A DNA stretch of 64,000 nucleotides. Origin: Psococerastis gibbosa. Lineage: Eukaryota > Arthropoda > Insecta > Psocodea > Psocidae. The DNA lies in assembly GCA_963971405.1 (NCBI GenBank), contig OZ020489.1, positions 32,955,047 to 33,019,046 of the forward strand, given 5' to 3'. Positions 13,053 to 26,200 of this stretch are shown here, one piece after another. Numbering within the stretch: the stretch's first letter is position 1; each line of letters starts with the position of its first letter. The notes below the pieces were generated by a model. It did no database searches, was not told the DNA's origin, and was given only the letters and a program-made list of their open reading frames with translations. The position numbers were made by a program, and so were the translations under genes.

Positions 13053-13885
13053 TGCCACTTTCAATTATAAAATAAGTGGCATGTTCATGGAGTAATGTTG
13101 TAATACCATGACGCAAAATACAATAAAAGTTAATTAACTTTTGGCTTTTAGTACAGACTTGCAGCACTATCCCAACTATTATTTCACTTTGTTATTATAA
13201 AATTAAATATCGAATTAAAGTCGAGCTTTCGCGGCATGGAGCCATCATGAGTTATAATTATTTCTACAGACAATGATAGCAATAATTAATGGGTCGTATG
13301 ATCCTTCTTCTTGAGTTGCAATCTAAGGATTGGTTTGCAGCGAATGTTGTAGTTTTCTTCTCCAGTCTTGTCTGTTTTGTGCGGTCCAATGGGGTCGTAT
13401 GATTATCACTCCCCAAAAACAGAACTACGAGTTCTGAGATAGGTCAAACATGCCAAAATAAAATTTAAAATAATTCTTTTTCTTCTATAATTGAGAAAAC
13501 CAATTATATATAAATTACCTTTCCACATTTGCAATTGTCTTAAAGTGATTAAGAAAAGGCGATATTTAGCCTATTTCAATTTTTAAAAAAACAAAACAAG
13601 TGTGATGGATTAGTCTCGAGGTACCTAAGACCACAGTCTTTTTTGTTTGAAACTTGAGGATTTATTAAAAAACTAACCAACACTCCATATTATTATGATT
13701 TCAACTTTAAGTTAGCAGCTTAAAAAGGGGCATATTAATCCTTTAATTAGAATGGATTTCAATGATGTTATCATTAACAGTTATAAGCACAGTCTTTCAA
13801 CAAAATGTTCAGAATGACTTCAGTTTACTGTACAATATATAAGACTTTATTGCGTAATATGGCCATTACAAATAAAACAGATATT

Positions 13886-16471
13886 TCATCTAACTTCGTC
13901 CTTTTTACTATCACCAACCATTGAGGGGCTGCCGTATTGTTGCCACAACTCTATTGCTTTGTTGCTGATCAGCTCTGACGTCTCATCGCTGAGTTTCCCA
14001 AGTTCTTCGGGCATAGCTCCGCCAGGTTGAACACTCAACAAATGTCTTCGTAGAGTGGTTATCACAACAACCGCCACGAATGCCAAAATTTTCACACTGC
14101 CACCTGCAAAACAGCAGAAATACTAACTTGCATAATTGTTTACTTATTTTATTATTCATGGTCAGATGTTTGAAGCCCCATGTAGGTGGGCAGGTGTCGC
14201 TATTACAGATTTTTAATACTTTAATACTTAAATATAAACATAATTATTCTTGTGGTGAGGCATCTGGCCATTGCTTCTGGAGGAACAATATTCCAATGAG
14301 CAAGATTGTTCAGGAGATGAGAGATAAAATATTTTCTTGTAAGAACCTACAAGTATGGTAAGAGCCTACGTAAATTGCCATATATCACAAATGGCAGAAG
14401 GATTTTAGGGCCTTCTAGGGCCACGGAAAATTGAGTCCCACTTGTGTGTATCATCGCGAGGCTGTAGCCTCTAGACCGTTATCAATATGGTGGGTAGTGG
14501 GCCTGCAAAAGATAAGTACGCAATTTCGCTGGGTAAAGGGCCTGCACAAGCTAAGTACAAAGTTTTGACCGGGGGTATCCATTCTGCTATGCTGCAATTT
14601 AAGACTTCAATATTTTTTACATTGGTACCCCGTAAGGGATGTTATAGCTTCTGCCATTCCAGTTAATATATTTCTATGGGGTGTATTCGAAAGTACCAAA
14701 ATACGAATTTACAAATATGGTGGAGTTAGGACTTTTTTCTTTCAGGGGCCACTTATGAACTATGACCAGCCATTGAAGAGACGTGACAGGTTACACCAGA
14801 AATTTTTGGCGGGAGTGAATGTCTAATCTCTACTATATAAAACTCTTACCAATAAGTTTGTCCCAAATCTTCACCAAAGCAGCTTTGTGTAGGACACCCG
14901 CAAATAGGCAAAAGCACCACCTGTCTACCCGTATGGCATCAAAGGCAGCAATTTCGTTGCAATGGGTATAAAGTTCTTGATCTTCTTTTTCAAGTATATA
15001 GCGAGTCGCGTCAACCAGTCTTGGGATAGAAGCTTGGAAGCCAGTGACAAGTCGATAAAATCCTCGGGCAATCCAGTATGTGTCTACATCTCCTTCAACT
15101 ATTTCCACAAGACTTTCGGAAATAGCTATCAACCCTACAAAGTAATGAGAAGAAAAGAGTAGGGTGAGAGCTGTGTTACAATCTTAAGCTAACCTAAGCT
15201 AAACGATTTAATAAGCATATTTATGCCTTCGTATCGACAGTGACAGGTAAATTCATAAATTTAATTAACTTTTATTCATAGAAGGAAGATACATAAGACT
15301 CAGATTTCATGAATTAGAAAAACGAAAACTTCGAATCACGGATATACTGGGCCTACTGGGAGGCATGGCGTCAAATGGCTGAGTAGATAAGGACGGGCGT
15401 TAGCTGAAGTAAGAAGTAAGTGATTTAGAAAGAAGAATGTTTTCTGTTTTATATCAAAATGTACCTTCTTGGACTACAGATTTTCTATAAGTTTATTCAC
15501 TCACCTTTAAAAAAAGGATCATCTAGTTGCGTTGATATATCATAGGCCAAGTTGCCATTTTCAAGAAGCCAAAGTGCTAATATCACCGTTGGCTTAGGAG
15601 TAGAACTATTAACTAGGTGCATTATTTTCAATGATCTGAGCAATTCGTCATGTGTCTGAAAAAAAAATGTAGTTATACATGTATATACCGGTACATAAAT
15701 AACATGTTTGCAATGACTAGACACAATTAGTTAGGTAAAAATCAGTAAATATGCACAATTTACATGTTTTTTGGGTTCCGGCTTTTAAGTCAGTCTCCAA
15801 GTTTAAATGTCAAGCGAGCATCAATACAATACTAACATCAAGTATTCAAGTAGCAAGCCGAAGCTGTGAATAAAATCCATTGTGGTACTCGGTGGCTTGC
15901 TCGTAGGAGGTAGGTAGGGCCTAGGTAATGGCAAAAGGAATTTCTTTCTATCCCCATGCACGGTAGATTTAAATATTTTTGTTCTTTGAAGCCTTGACAA
16001 ACTTCTATTTATAAAGAACAATGGGGACTACCAGCAGGAACAAAATTCTTCTTTAATATGGCAACTGTTCTACAGTAGGCCCTGTCTTATCAAGATCTAC
16101 AGTTTTCTCTAAAACAATTATCCATTGTCTATTAGCTTATATTATTGATTGATTGGTTAGAATAATACTCTATTTAATGGAGCCTATACGGCAGAAGAAA
16201 CTACAACAATATTACGTACCTCAGTTCTTTGCCTCCATACAAAATCTATACTGTCAGTATATCGGGGGGTTACTCCAAGCAATGCTTTCCAAAGGAAAGG
16301 CCTATGTCCCAACGGTACAGTAAACCGTAAACAAAACTGCTTTAGTTTCTGGATATGCAAAGGTTTCTCCTTTAGCAGAATCTCGAGGGATTTCTTTTCT
16401 TCAACACTTCGAAATCCTACTTTTTCATAGTAAGACGATCGAAAGTTCCTTTCATCAGCAGCCATTTTCAT
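13886..16471 (-). CDS. TBC1D7: TBC1 domain family member 7 (TSC complex subunit), 4 exons, complete
   Basis: Third subunit of the TSC1-TSC2 complex, which restrains Rheb and mTORC1; it binds TSC1 in the cytosol and lysosomal surface. Exons: 16220-16471, 15505-15655, 14850-15134, 13886-14103; GT-AG throughout, phases match, 906 nt giving 301 aa (human 293). The N terminus has NFRSSYYEKVGFRSVEEKK and SLEILLKEKPL, almost word for word the vertebrate start. Exon 3 has VEGDVDTYWIARGF, exon 4 SVKILAFVAVVVITTLRR, matching the family's C-terminal TBC half. The usual TBC catalytic IxxDxxR and YxQ motifs are not visible, as expected for this atypical member. Start chosen at the first ATG (MKMAADER); an ATG two codons later is equally possible. 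AATAAA at 13846-13851 lies 35 nt past the stop. It is divergent with the pseudouridine glycosidase gene, 816 bp away. Confidence 0.95.
14447..14680 (+). repeat. Interspersed repeat, copy 1
   Basis: CGCGAGGCTGTAGCCTCTAG, AAGATAAGTACGCAATTT, CTGCTATGCTGCAATTTAAG and CCCCGTAAGGGATGTTATAG recur in order at 47660-47925. In the third intron of TBC1D7. No ends or coding recognised. Confidence 0.7.
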
Positions 16472-17287
16472 TTGGTTATTTGTTTGCAAACAAAATTCTG
16501 ACGTGGCACCAACTTACTTGGAACGCGATAACTACTATTTGTTGGTAAGCCAAACATCTAAAATAAATTCACATTTAATAATTTTAAAACATGAAATACA
16601 TCCTTTTGTCTGTTCCTGTTGCTTTTGTTGGTTATTTGTTTTAATTGTTTTGACTTTTGTCGATTTCTCTGCATTTTTGAAGGTAGTTATATTTTTGGCT
16701 ATTTTATGCTGCAATTCTTCCGTCAGGTAACTACGTGTACCTATATCGAGCATATTGTAACAATTTGTTTACTATCATACTATGCGGTCTAACTTTTGTC
16801 AGCAGCAAACTGAAGTACAACTACAAAGCTGTGACAGCGCTCCTTAAGATTCACATGCATGGATTGATGGATGTGCAACTGTTGTGCTCAATTTGTGAAT
16901 TGAGTAGTACTAAAAAATAATACGAATTCTAACTCAGAGAACTTGAACTGTAATTCCTGTTACTTAATTACTACAGTATCTGTAAGCCTTGTTATATTGA
17001 GATATTCTTTATCCTAGTCCGTACTATCTGGTTTATCTACAATGTAAATACCGGCCCATGGTCCTTGCTTCAGTTCGCCTATCTATCGCCTATGCTGCTA
17101 GGAACCTGAAGAGTTGCATACATGTTCCGTTATTAAGATATTGATTTAAATAGGCAGTGCAGTATTTGCACTGTCACCAGTTTCTTTGATTTTTTTTTTT
17201 ATCTTAGGCCGTAGGCGTAAGATAGTTTGCTTGCCAACACAAGATTATTTTACTATTTCAGTTTGATTGCTTCTTAAAATACTTGAA
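16472..17287. promoter_or_regulatory. Divergent intergenic region between TBC1D7 and the pseudouridine glycosidase gene
   Basis: The two start codons point away from each other across 816 bp, so both promoters and 5' UTRs should lie here unless unseen upstream exons exist. I see no clear TATA box or recognised repeat in it; ORFs here match nothing known. The promoter role is inferred from layout only. Confidence 0.5.
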
Positions 17288-20200
17288 ATGCTTAAAACGG
17301 CAGGCATTATCCAGCGGGTTATTGGTGTTCGGAGTTTTACCTCTTCGCTACAGCTAGGAAAACATATTCTCACCGCCATGAACAAAAACCATCCAGTGGT
17401 TTGCCTGGAGTCCACCATTATTACACATGGAATGCCATACCCGCAAAATTTAAATACTGCGTTGCGCGTTCAAGATATTATCAAAGAACAGGTAGGCTAA
17501 TGCATTTTTTGAGTCACCCCTTAATTGCAGTGCTTGTTCAGTGTTCAATTCTATGTAGAAGTGGAATAATTCACTGACTGCCCAATAACAGTGAGGGTAG
17601 TTCATCCGCTTCCTTATAAGTACCGGTCTTAAGTACTTACTTAAGTCCTGATGTACCATGCCCTGCTGGTCTGCATGCTATGTTTAGTTACAAAGGGTCA
17701 CAATCCAAAACTCATGGAGCAGCTTCCTCATGTAACATGAAGTAGGAATTAGAAAGTTACAACATTTACCTACTTGTTTACCATGTTGTTTCTACGGGAT
17801 GTGCTGAAACTTTTCTGACCGAGAAGGCCGCGGAGTTGTCGCAAACCACAAAACTTTTACTACAGTTCCTCACAAAACAATAAACACGACTTTATTCTAT
17901 CGTACGTACTCCGTAATGTGCAAACAAAGGTAATTCCCCCTGTCAATTTGAAATATTTACACTAATATATAGTAATTTACTTTTCTGTGCCCATGTGACA
18001 GGTTTGATGATAAAGTATCATACAGAAGAGATTAAGACAGCTTAATTGATTAGAATACCTCATAATATTTCTTAGCTTTTAGTCTATTATGCGAGTAGCC
18101 TACGGCATTAATTCATATGGGGCGTTATATTTTTGCAGGGAGCTGTACCTGCTACAGTTGGCATTGTTAATGGCAAGATCAAGGTGGGACTGTCTGATGA
18201 AGAAATAGCGCATCTTGCAGAGCACAATAAAAATGTCTTGAAAGTTTCCAGACGCGACTTGCCTTTTGTGATTTCAAAGGGACTAAATGGAGGGACTACA
18301 GTTGCCGCAACTATGATTATTGCTCAAATGGCCGGCATTCCCATCTTTGTCACAGGTGAACTCCATTTTGATATGATCTATATTTCCCGCGCTGAGGCGC
18401 AAAGTCCACCGACCTCGCATTTGATAGTGATCCAGATATTGACTGTCTTTAATCTCTGCAACCACGTCAATATCTGGATCACTATCAAATGCGAGGTCGG
18501 TGGACTATGGGCCTGAGTTCAGTTTAATAGTTGAGTCAGTAGCTATCCAAGATATGCAGAGCAATTATAGTGAAAAGTCGCAGATATAGCGTTTATTAAT
18601 TGTAATTAGTCCGGGCAATGTGGAGGGAAGTATGTTTTCTCTCTTCTTATATAATGGCGAAAACTGGCCATGGAGCAGGGCGATGCTAATGTTTTGCCCT
18701 AGAGGCATTTTACGTCTTATACATTTTCTCAGTAATATTTTCCACATTCGCTTCGTCAGGTACAATACTAAAAAGCGACGGGTTTTCCGCACTAGGCCCT
18801 CGTCAGCCTGACGATAAAATATTGGACAGGAATTATTAGCCAATAGCATAAGCATGTTCTCTCTGTTATGCCCTTAGGGGCTCAGTGCAATTTCCTTTTT
18901 ATGTTACGCATGTGCAGTCGGCCGCCTTACTTAGTTGAATCCAGTGGACCAGAGCAAGTTCAAAGATGCAGATAACTCAGTAGTGTGCACAGTGCCGGTA
19001 GGGAAACATGGTAGGACTTGTCCTGGTCACCTCCGAACTAATCGTGTGACTTCACTGTGTTTCCCAAGTGGTTCGGAATCCACTATAATCAGGAGGTCCC
19101 CTGTCCTGCCCACACCGTGGCCTGGGACTGTGTCCAACCATACTACTACTACGCATGTGTACTTCCTGAATAAGTCAGATTTTGGCTGCGTCCTTTCATT
19201 TTTGGTTACCAAGCCTAGTTTAGCCCATCTAATTTTCAAAATTTATTAACTTAAAAGTTACCGATGTCGACTGCGTAAATCAATCGCATGTTAAACATCA
19301 TGAATACGTTATTCACGCAAATTCCACGACATGTCAGGCTCTAGGCTACAATAAGTATGCCGCTACTAAAGTGCCGCGATTTTGCCATTAGCGTAATAGG
19401 TAATATTCCAAGTATTAATTGTTTACAGGTGGAATTGGCGGTGTTCACCGCGGAGGAGAGACTAGTTGGGATGTCAGTGCCGATTTAATGGAATTGGGAA
19501 GAACGCCCGTGGCTGTTATTTCCAGTGGCGTCAAGTCCATTTTAGATATCGGGAGAACTTTGGAAGTTTTGGTATGTACGATAATCGAACATTTTGAAAT
19601 TACACACATGTTCCATTGTGCGATATACTGTGACCTGTAGGTATTGGGCACACAAGTAACTAGTGGTAAGCTATGAAATCGTGGAGCTTTCGCAGTAAAG
19701 CCATAGTGAGGCTCTTTTAAAAGCATATATGAACAATTGTGCCACCCTGCTCCGGAGGTGCCATTAAGATTGGGCAGGCAACCTCCAGAAATATTTTAAA
19801 CGTAAAGGCGCAAAAAAGAAGATTTCGTTCCGCCTCATTCCTTATTCTACGCATTAAGGGCAAACCGGAGTCGCCGATATTCCATTTCTGTGCAAACTTT
19901 AATTTCTCATGAAATATGGAACGCAGAACAATGAAAAAATGCTGAATGGAAAAAATAATTTTTTCTCCTAATTTTAATATATAGTAAGTTGCAATCATCA
20001 ATACCGATCAGCTATAGTTAGTGAACTTGATACGCAAAAAATTACGGTCACTCAGGAGTTCAAGCTGAAGGAGTTCATCAACTGTGGCGAATTGGCGTTA
20101 GTTAAGGCCACATACTATGCATCAAAATTAGGAGAAAAAATTCTTCTTACCAATCTGCATTTTTCCATTGTTCTGCGTTCCATATTTCATGAGAAATTGA

Positions 20201-23200
20201 AGTTTAAACATAAAATGGAATATCGGCGACTCCGGTTTACCCTTAATAGGAAAGCAACAATTACCTACTTGAGAAGAAATACTGTATTTAGGTCTGGGAC
20301 GACTGCTTCAGGTACATTTATGTGTTACCTGAACGGATATGTTTTGCGAAACATCGGTTATGGTGATATACTGGGCTGGTTACCGTTGATGCACTTGAAA
20401 GTGTGTCGCCGGCATAAACCTTATAGCTCCCCTTATACATCCATACTAGAAGCTCATCTTGGAAACATCCCTTTTAAAATTTTTCTTCTAGAAGGGTAAT
20501 TGACCAGGGGTGGAAAACCATTGGCACCTGTGCATTATAGACGGAATAGCTCTATTATTCGCCGTGTTCTGTGCAATTCACATTTGGTAGGTTGACCCAT
20601 ATATTTTGGGTTTCGTGCTGTCCTCAGCCCTTAGAAATTATTCATGAAGTCCGAGCCATGAACAGTTGTCAAGGACGACAGAAGCGACACGACGTGATTT
20701 ACTCTTCTGATGTCACTCCTCGTATTCCCTTGAATATTATTACCGAGAGAACTTGAATTTAAAGGCTAACTTGTATTTTATCTTAACGCTACTTGTTTAT
20801 TAACATTCTAGAGGTTGAAAGATTAGATTAGGGGTATAGGCCCTTTTTAAAGTTAAAATAAAATAAAATATAGATCTAGGTTTATTTTTAGAATATTTGC
20901 AGCTTTATTCTAAATTAGGTACACACATACTGTATATATTATTTAAGTTTCTTCTTGAGTTACAATCTAGAGATTGGTTTACATCAAATGTTGTATTTTT
21001 CTCCTCCACTCTTGTCTGTTTTGTGCGGTCCTTTTCAGTCTTTTATAGGTGTCGCACCCTAGGTCCTTCATGACATCCTCAAAGTACTCCTTCCTCTGTC
21101 GTCCTCTTGAGTTGGTGCCTTCAACCATACCTACCCTCAATGATGTTCTTGAGGAGCCCTTCGTGTCTCAGAAAATGCCCCATTCATTTGCCTCTTCTTG
21201 TTGAAATTTGTTTGTTGAAATTTAAGTTTAAGTTGTTATTATTATTATTATTATAAATAAGTAACAAAAATAAATGATTAAGCCTTGTTTAGCAGCACTG
21301 TATGAGTCTTATGTCCCAAATAAGCGCTAGCTTGGGGATGCGGGATGTTATTATTATGTAACTTATTATTATAATATTATGGTATTATTATGTAAGTTAC
21401 TGTATTTTGTAAATATATGCTCCTTGTCCAGGAGATACTGGACAGGGAAAAGAGAGAAAAAAAAAAATTATTATTAAGGGGGGCTCAGCATGGGAGAAAT
21501 CCTTGACCCTGCTGATATTAGTTGTAAGAGTGGGCCGAAATGCCCAATATTCGCCCATATGGAAAGTAAAGACAACTTTCTTTCTTTCATTTATTTTTTA
21601 ATCTACTTACTGTGAAAGTTGATTTTTCTATATTTGATATTAGGCGCAGGATTCTTTCGAGTATATGGTAGTGGGTCTCTTTGGCAAATTTAATTTCTTA
21701 ACGATTATTTCGGCTTTAATATCTCTGGTTGCTGGAAGTTTTATTATATAACACTAATTTTTGGTTTGATCATTAATATAAAATAAAGTACGGTAATCTA
21801 ATTTTTCCATTCAATCAAGTTTTTAATATTTTTCATAGTAACTTGGAAATAAATTAGAATCATATTTTGGCTGGGGTATAATTTGAAACAGAATTTCGTC
21901 TATGTTTATTCATTTTAGTCTGTAATTTTTCGGAAAATAAGTTGGTGAAATCTTGCTACATCCCATTTATGGCATTTCTGCCATTTTGGATGCTTCACCA
22001 TGAATTCTGTATAAGCCGTTGCTTTCTTTCAATCGTAATACATATGTACCTTCGTACCAGTTTTTATGTTATGTTGCAAATATATTAAAGCCGCACAGAT
22101 TTACCAGTTATACTTTCTTCATTGGTTCATTATAGAAACCGTCATTATAAGCACTATATCAACTTTTGCAGGAGACCCAAGGAGTTGGCGTGGCAACTTT
22201 TGGTGACAGTCTAGATTTTCCTGCGTTCTACACAAGGAGGAGCAAATTTAAATCGCCATACCAGTTAACTTCTATTAAAGAAGCGGTTTCTTTTGTAAAA
22301 TCCCACCAAGATCTTCAGCTGAAATCCGGTTTGCTTATAGCTGTCCCTGTGCCTGAAGAATTCGCACTCCCAGGTAAGTGATTCCCGCCATGAATTGACT
22401 TTCCTTTTACTAGCATGAGTAAGACTTTAAAAAAAAATGTGATTCTAAAACAATCAAAATATCACTAAAAAAGTAAAAACACAATTCTTAAAGATAATGA
22501 GTTGTAGACGTTTTAAAATGTTTTACGATAGAGGCAACCTTTTTGAAAAATCTTTTTTTTTTTTCGTTAAAAATGAAGCTCCTTTGAAACTTAAAATATC
22601 ATAAAATGTAATCGTCAAAAACATTCCATACCGGGTCGAATCCTGTTTTTGTCGTTTTCTTTCCTTTTTTGATACGGCACCTTATTACTCCCTTTATTAA
22701 TTATGTTTCTTGTAGAATTTTATATCTCTTGTTAATTTATATTTTGAACTTGCATGTCTTATTAGTACGTACCCACAAATTAACCAAAATATCTTCGAAA
22801 TGAACAATTTTTAATAGGTACATGATCTGGTGTTATTACGAGTATAATACCATGCCACGTGATGGTATTAAATTAAATTATTGTTTGAAATAAATGAACA
22901 GTAAATTTCAGAATTTTTTAAATTCTGATGTTGGCAATACTGAAGAATTGGACTGACGCGACGCTGCCGAAGATCATTCAATTGTTTAAATATATCATGA
23001 TATATATATATATATATATGACATATCATGATCTATACACACTAGCCAACTCAGAATTTAACTTAATCAAACAATGGTTAGAAAAAAATAGATTATCGTT
23101 AAACCTGGAAAAGACCGTATTTGTTGATTTTTCGTCAAAAAGAGACGCTTGTACCAACAACTTGTCCATAGAAAACATAGTCCAAACTGAAAACACGAAA

Positions 23201-26200
23201 TACTTAGGCATCATAATAGATGAACAATTGAAATGGGAACCCCATACTCAATTGGTTGCCAACAAACTAAGAAAAACTATATATAAATTTGTCCAACTTC
23301 GTAACGTTGCACAAGAACCTCTAATTAAATCCTTTTATTACGCTATAGCGGAATCCCATCTAACATATGCAATATCAGCCTGGGGAGGTGCCTACCAAAA
23401 TGTAACGGACAAAGTCAATACCGTACAAAGAACAATCCTAAAAATTATACATAAAAAGGGGAAATTGTATCCAACAAAAGACCTATACATTTTAGCGGAT
23501 GTCCTTGACGTTAAACAATTATATATAAAAAAACTCAATAATATTAGTACGCAATCAAAAACAAAACTTAAAATCTGTACAACACTCACACAACACAAGA
23601 TGGCTCCACACACATCCTTTCACACAACAAACTGTTCGAACCACAAGATCTCAACACCAATCTGAATATATGGGCATATCCTATTACAACAAACTACCAA
23701 TCCAAATAAAGTCATTAAAAAACTTCAATTGTTTCAAGAGAGCAGTTACACAATGGATAAAGACCGAACTACTACCAACATAAAAGTATACCACCCCGTA
23801 AACACTCCACCCCCCCCCCCTCCCTCCATAGCCAGATAGTATAAGTCGCACACGGGCCCTTGCCTTGCGATATGGACTTAAGAAAACGCTGTAACATGGC
23901 ATTATTGTATTGAATTATATTATTATATTATATTATTATAAATATACACAATTTGCATTTTCCGCGCTTAGCACCCTTGCGACGATTACCAATATAAAAA
24001 ATTAAAAAATTCTGAAATGTTCTGTTCATTTATTTTAAACAATTGAATTAATACCATCACGTGACATGGTATTATATTAACCCCGGTGTTAAAATCGCCA
24101 TGATCGGGCTGCTGAGGGTTAATCATGGTTAGCATTTATAGTTAGCCATTTTACTTAAATTAAATTTATTACGAAAATGCACCACGTGATGTGGCTAAAT
24201 CTCGTTGGAAATATTCGGCACTCTTCCCCGAGTCGTATTCAAAGCAGTAAAGTTATTCCGCGGTTTCGGGGGTTAACCATCCCTAGCCTTACCTTCGTCA
24301 ATGTCAAGGAAGTCGCTGACAGACTGGGGCCATTTACTATGGTGAAGAAATAGTTTAACTTTGGCGAATGCATCACCCTACATGTTTTAAGTTTGCTCTT
24401 AAATTTTATTATGCTGTAGAAGGAAAATCATATGGGACCAATGGACCGTGATTTTCTTTATATCTAATGCTACCTTTTTGGTGGAAAGACTGATAGTCTA
24501 CATACCCATAGTCTAGTCATAGTCATGGACCATAGTCTACTGGAAGGGAAACGTGATTGAATAAAATGGTGGTCAGTCCGGAAGTCCAACATAACAAAAG
24601 GTTTCTCACATATTTTTCGTTCACTGTACGTAGTATTAGAACGGGAAGGAAAAAACAATTTTCGATTCCGAGATTTCAACGGTTTACACGTTTTGAGGTC
24701 CCAGGAACCAAAAAAAGGGGTTTTTACGAAATGTCTGTCTGTCTGTCTGTCTGTCGCTCTGTCTGTCTGTTCATCGATTTCCGGGCAAACTACTCGGTGG
24801 ATTTGAATGAAATTTGGCATGTAGGTTTATAAAAATCATACCTCGGGACCATTTATTTTATTTTGGGCGAACTCAATTTGGGGGGGGGGGGGGGTTTATT
24901 CTCAAAAAACTAAAAAAAATTATTTCTCTAAAACGGCTCAAACGATTTCTTTTAAATTCACATAGATTGTAGTCGTCATTAATGTTGACTAAATGCGGGG
25001 GGTCACTTGCCCCTTGATAGTTTGCTTCTGGGGGTAAAAAAATAAAAATAACTAAATTTGAATGAAAAATGACTAAAAAATAATTTGTCTGCGAAACCTT
25101 TCTATCGATGATTTCTAACTTCAGGCATGTTTTAGGTGTTAAATTGAGTAACAAAACCGGACAGGTTACTTTCCCAAAAAACTACTTGGTTTTGTGGAAA
25201 AAAAATGTTATTTTGAAAAATGAAAGCAAATTCACGCTCAAATGCATTGCGTGCCCTGCCATTATTGCTATGTGGTAATGTGTTTGGCCGACCCATCTAG
25301 AATTTACGTCACCTTCAGTGACGTAAGGTGGACGACCGACCCCCCCCCCCCCCCCCCCCCGTGATATCCGTAATTTAACCATAGGAAAATGATTTACTAT
25401 TAAATTATTAATTAATTATTAAATCATTTTCTCGAGATGATTTACTATGAAATTAATCATTTTCTCCCTCTACTAATCGATAAATTGTTCGAGTAAACTC
25501 GGACCTGTTCTTTATTTAATATTTTGTATACCACTGTATACCTGTGTATAATGAATTATCACGTACATTTCCGTCTATGTATGTAGATACAACATTAAAT
25601 CACTTGCCTCCGTTTATTATTCGGACTATGACTTATTGTTAATGCAGCTTCTTAATGAACTGCCCCACTACTGTCTTTCCGTCAGATTTATAGTGTTTTC
25701 CCTTCGTGGAATTTCTCTACAATCTCCCAAGCTCATAAAAGTGATGGTATGGGAAAATGACACAGTTTCTTCGTGTTATTTCAGGATTGCTTCATCCCTC
25801 TCTAGTATACAGAGAACTAGAATTTGTTCATTATCTTTACTGCTCTACTGCACATATCTCGGTACTGTACACTGCGGGTAATGAAAAGCTAGGTTGTCAT
25901 TTTATTTTATAACTATTTACAATTTTATCTTGCACACTATTTAGCTTTTGTGGCGCTGGAACATGCTTCGTGAAGCTACTATAGTACTGACAGTACCTAC
26001 GTGACTTACACTCAAAAGGTTGTTGGGTCGAGTCCTATAGTGCGAATCACTAAATACATAAATGTATCTAAATCCGAATTGCCCCGGTTCACAAGTTTTT
26101 TCAAATTAGCCCCGTAACCAGTTTTTTTTCGTGAGTCGGGGGGGGGGGGGGGTGTATCCTATAGTATGTAGTGAAATGTGGCACCTCTGGAAAGTTCTAT

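Larger units (their letters stand above)
9000..13845. other. Intergenic region between HAO1 and TBC1D7
   Basis: 4.8 kb without a recognised gene. Holds the LINE remnant at 9430, the GGCCGTAG MITE at 10153, the dispersed repeat at 10695, the 28 bp TIR MITE at 12796 and a short LINE scrap at 13308. I see nothing recognisable in the remainder, including 11050-12790. Confidence 0.6.

Noticed and set aside
24470-25382. Several ORFs of 60-120 codons
   Set aside because: All fall in the GTCT element and are not conserved in frame among its copies.
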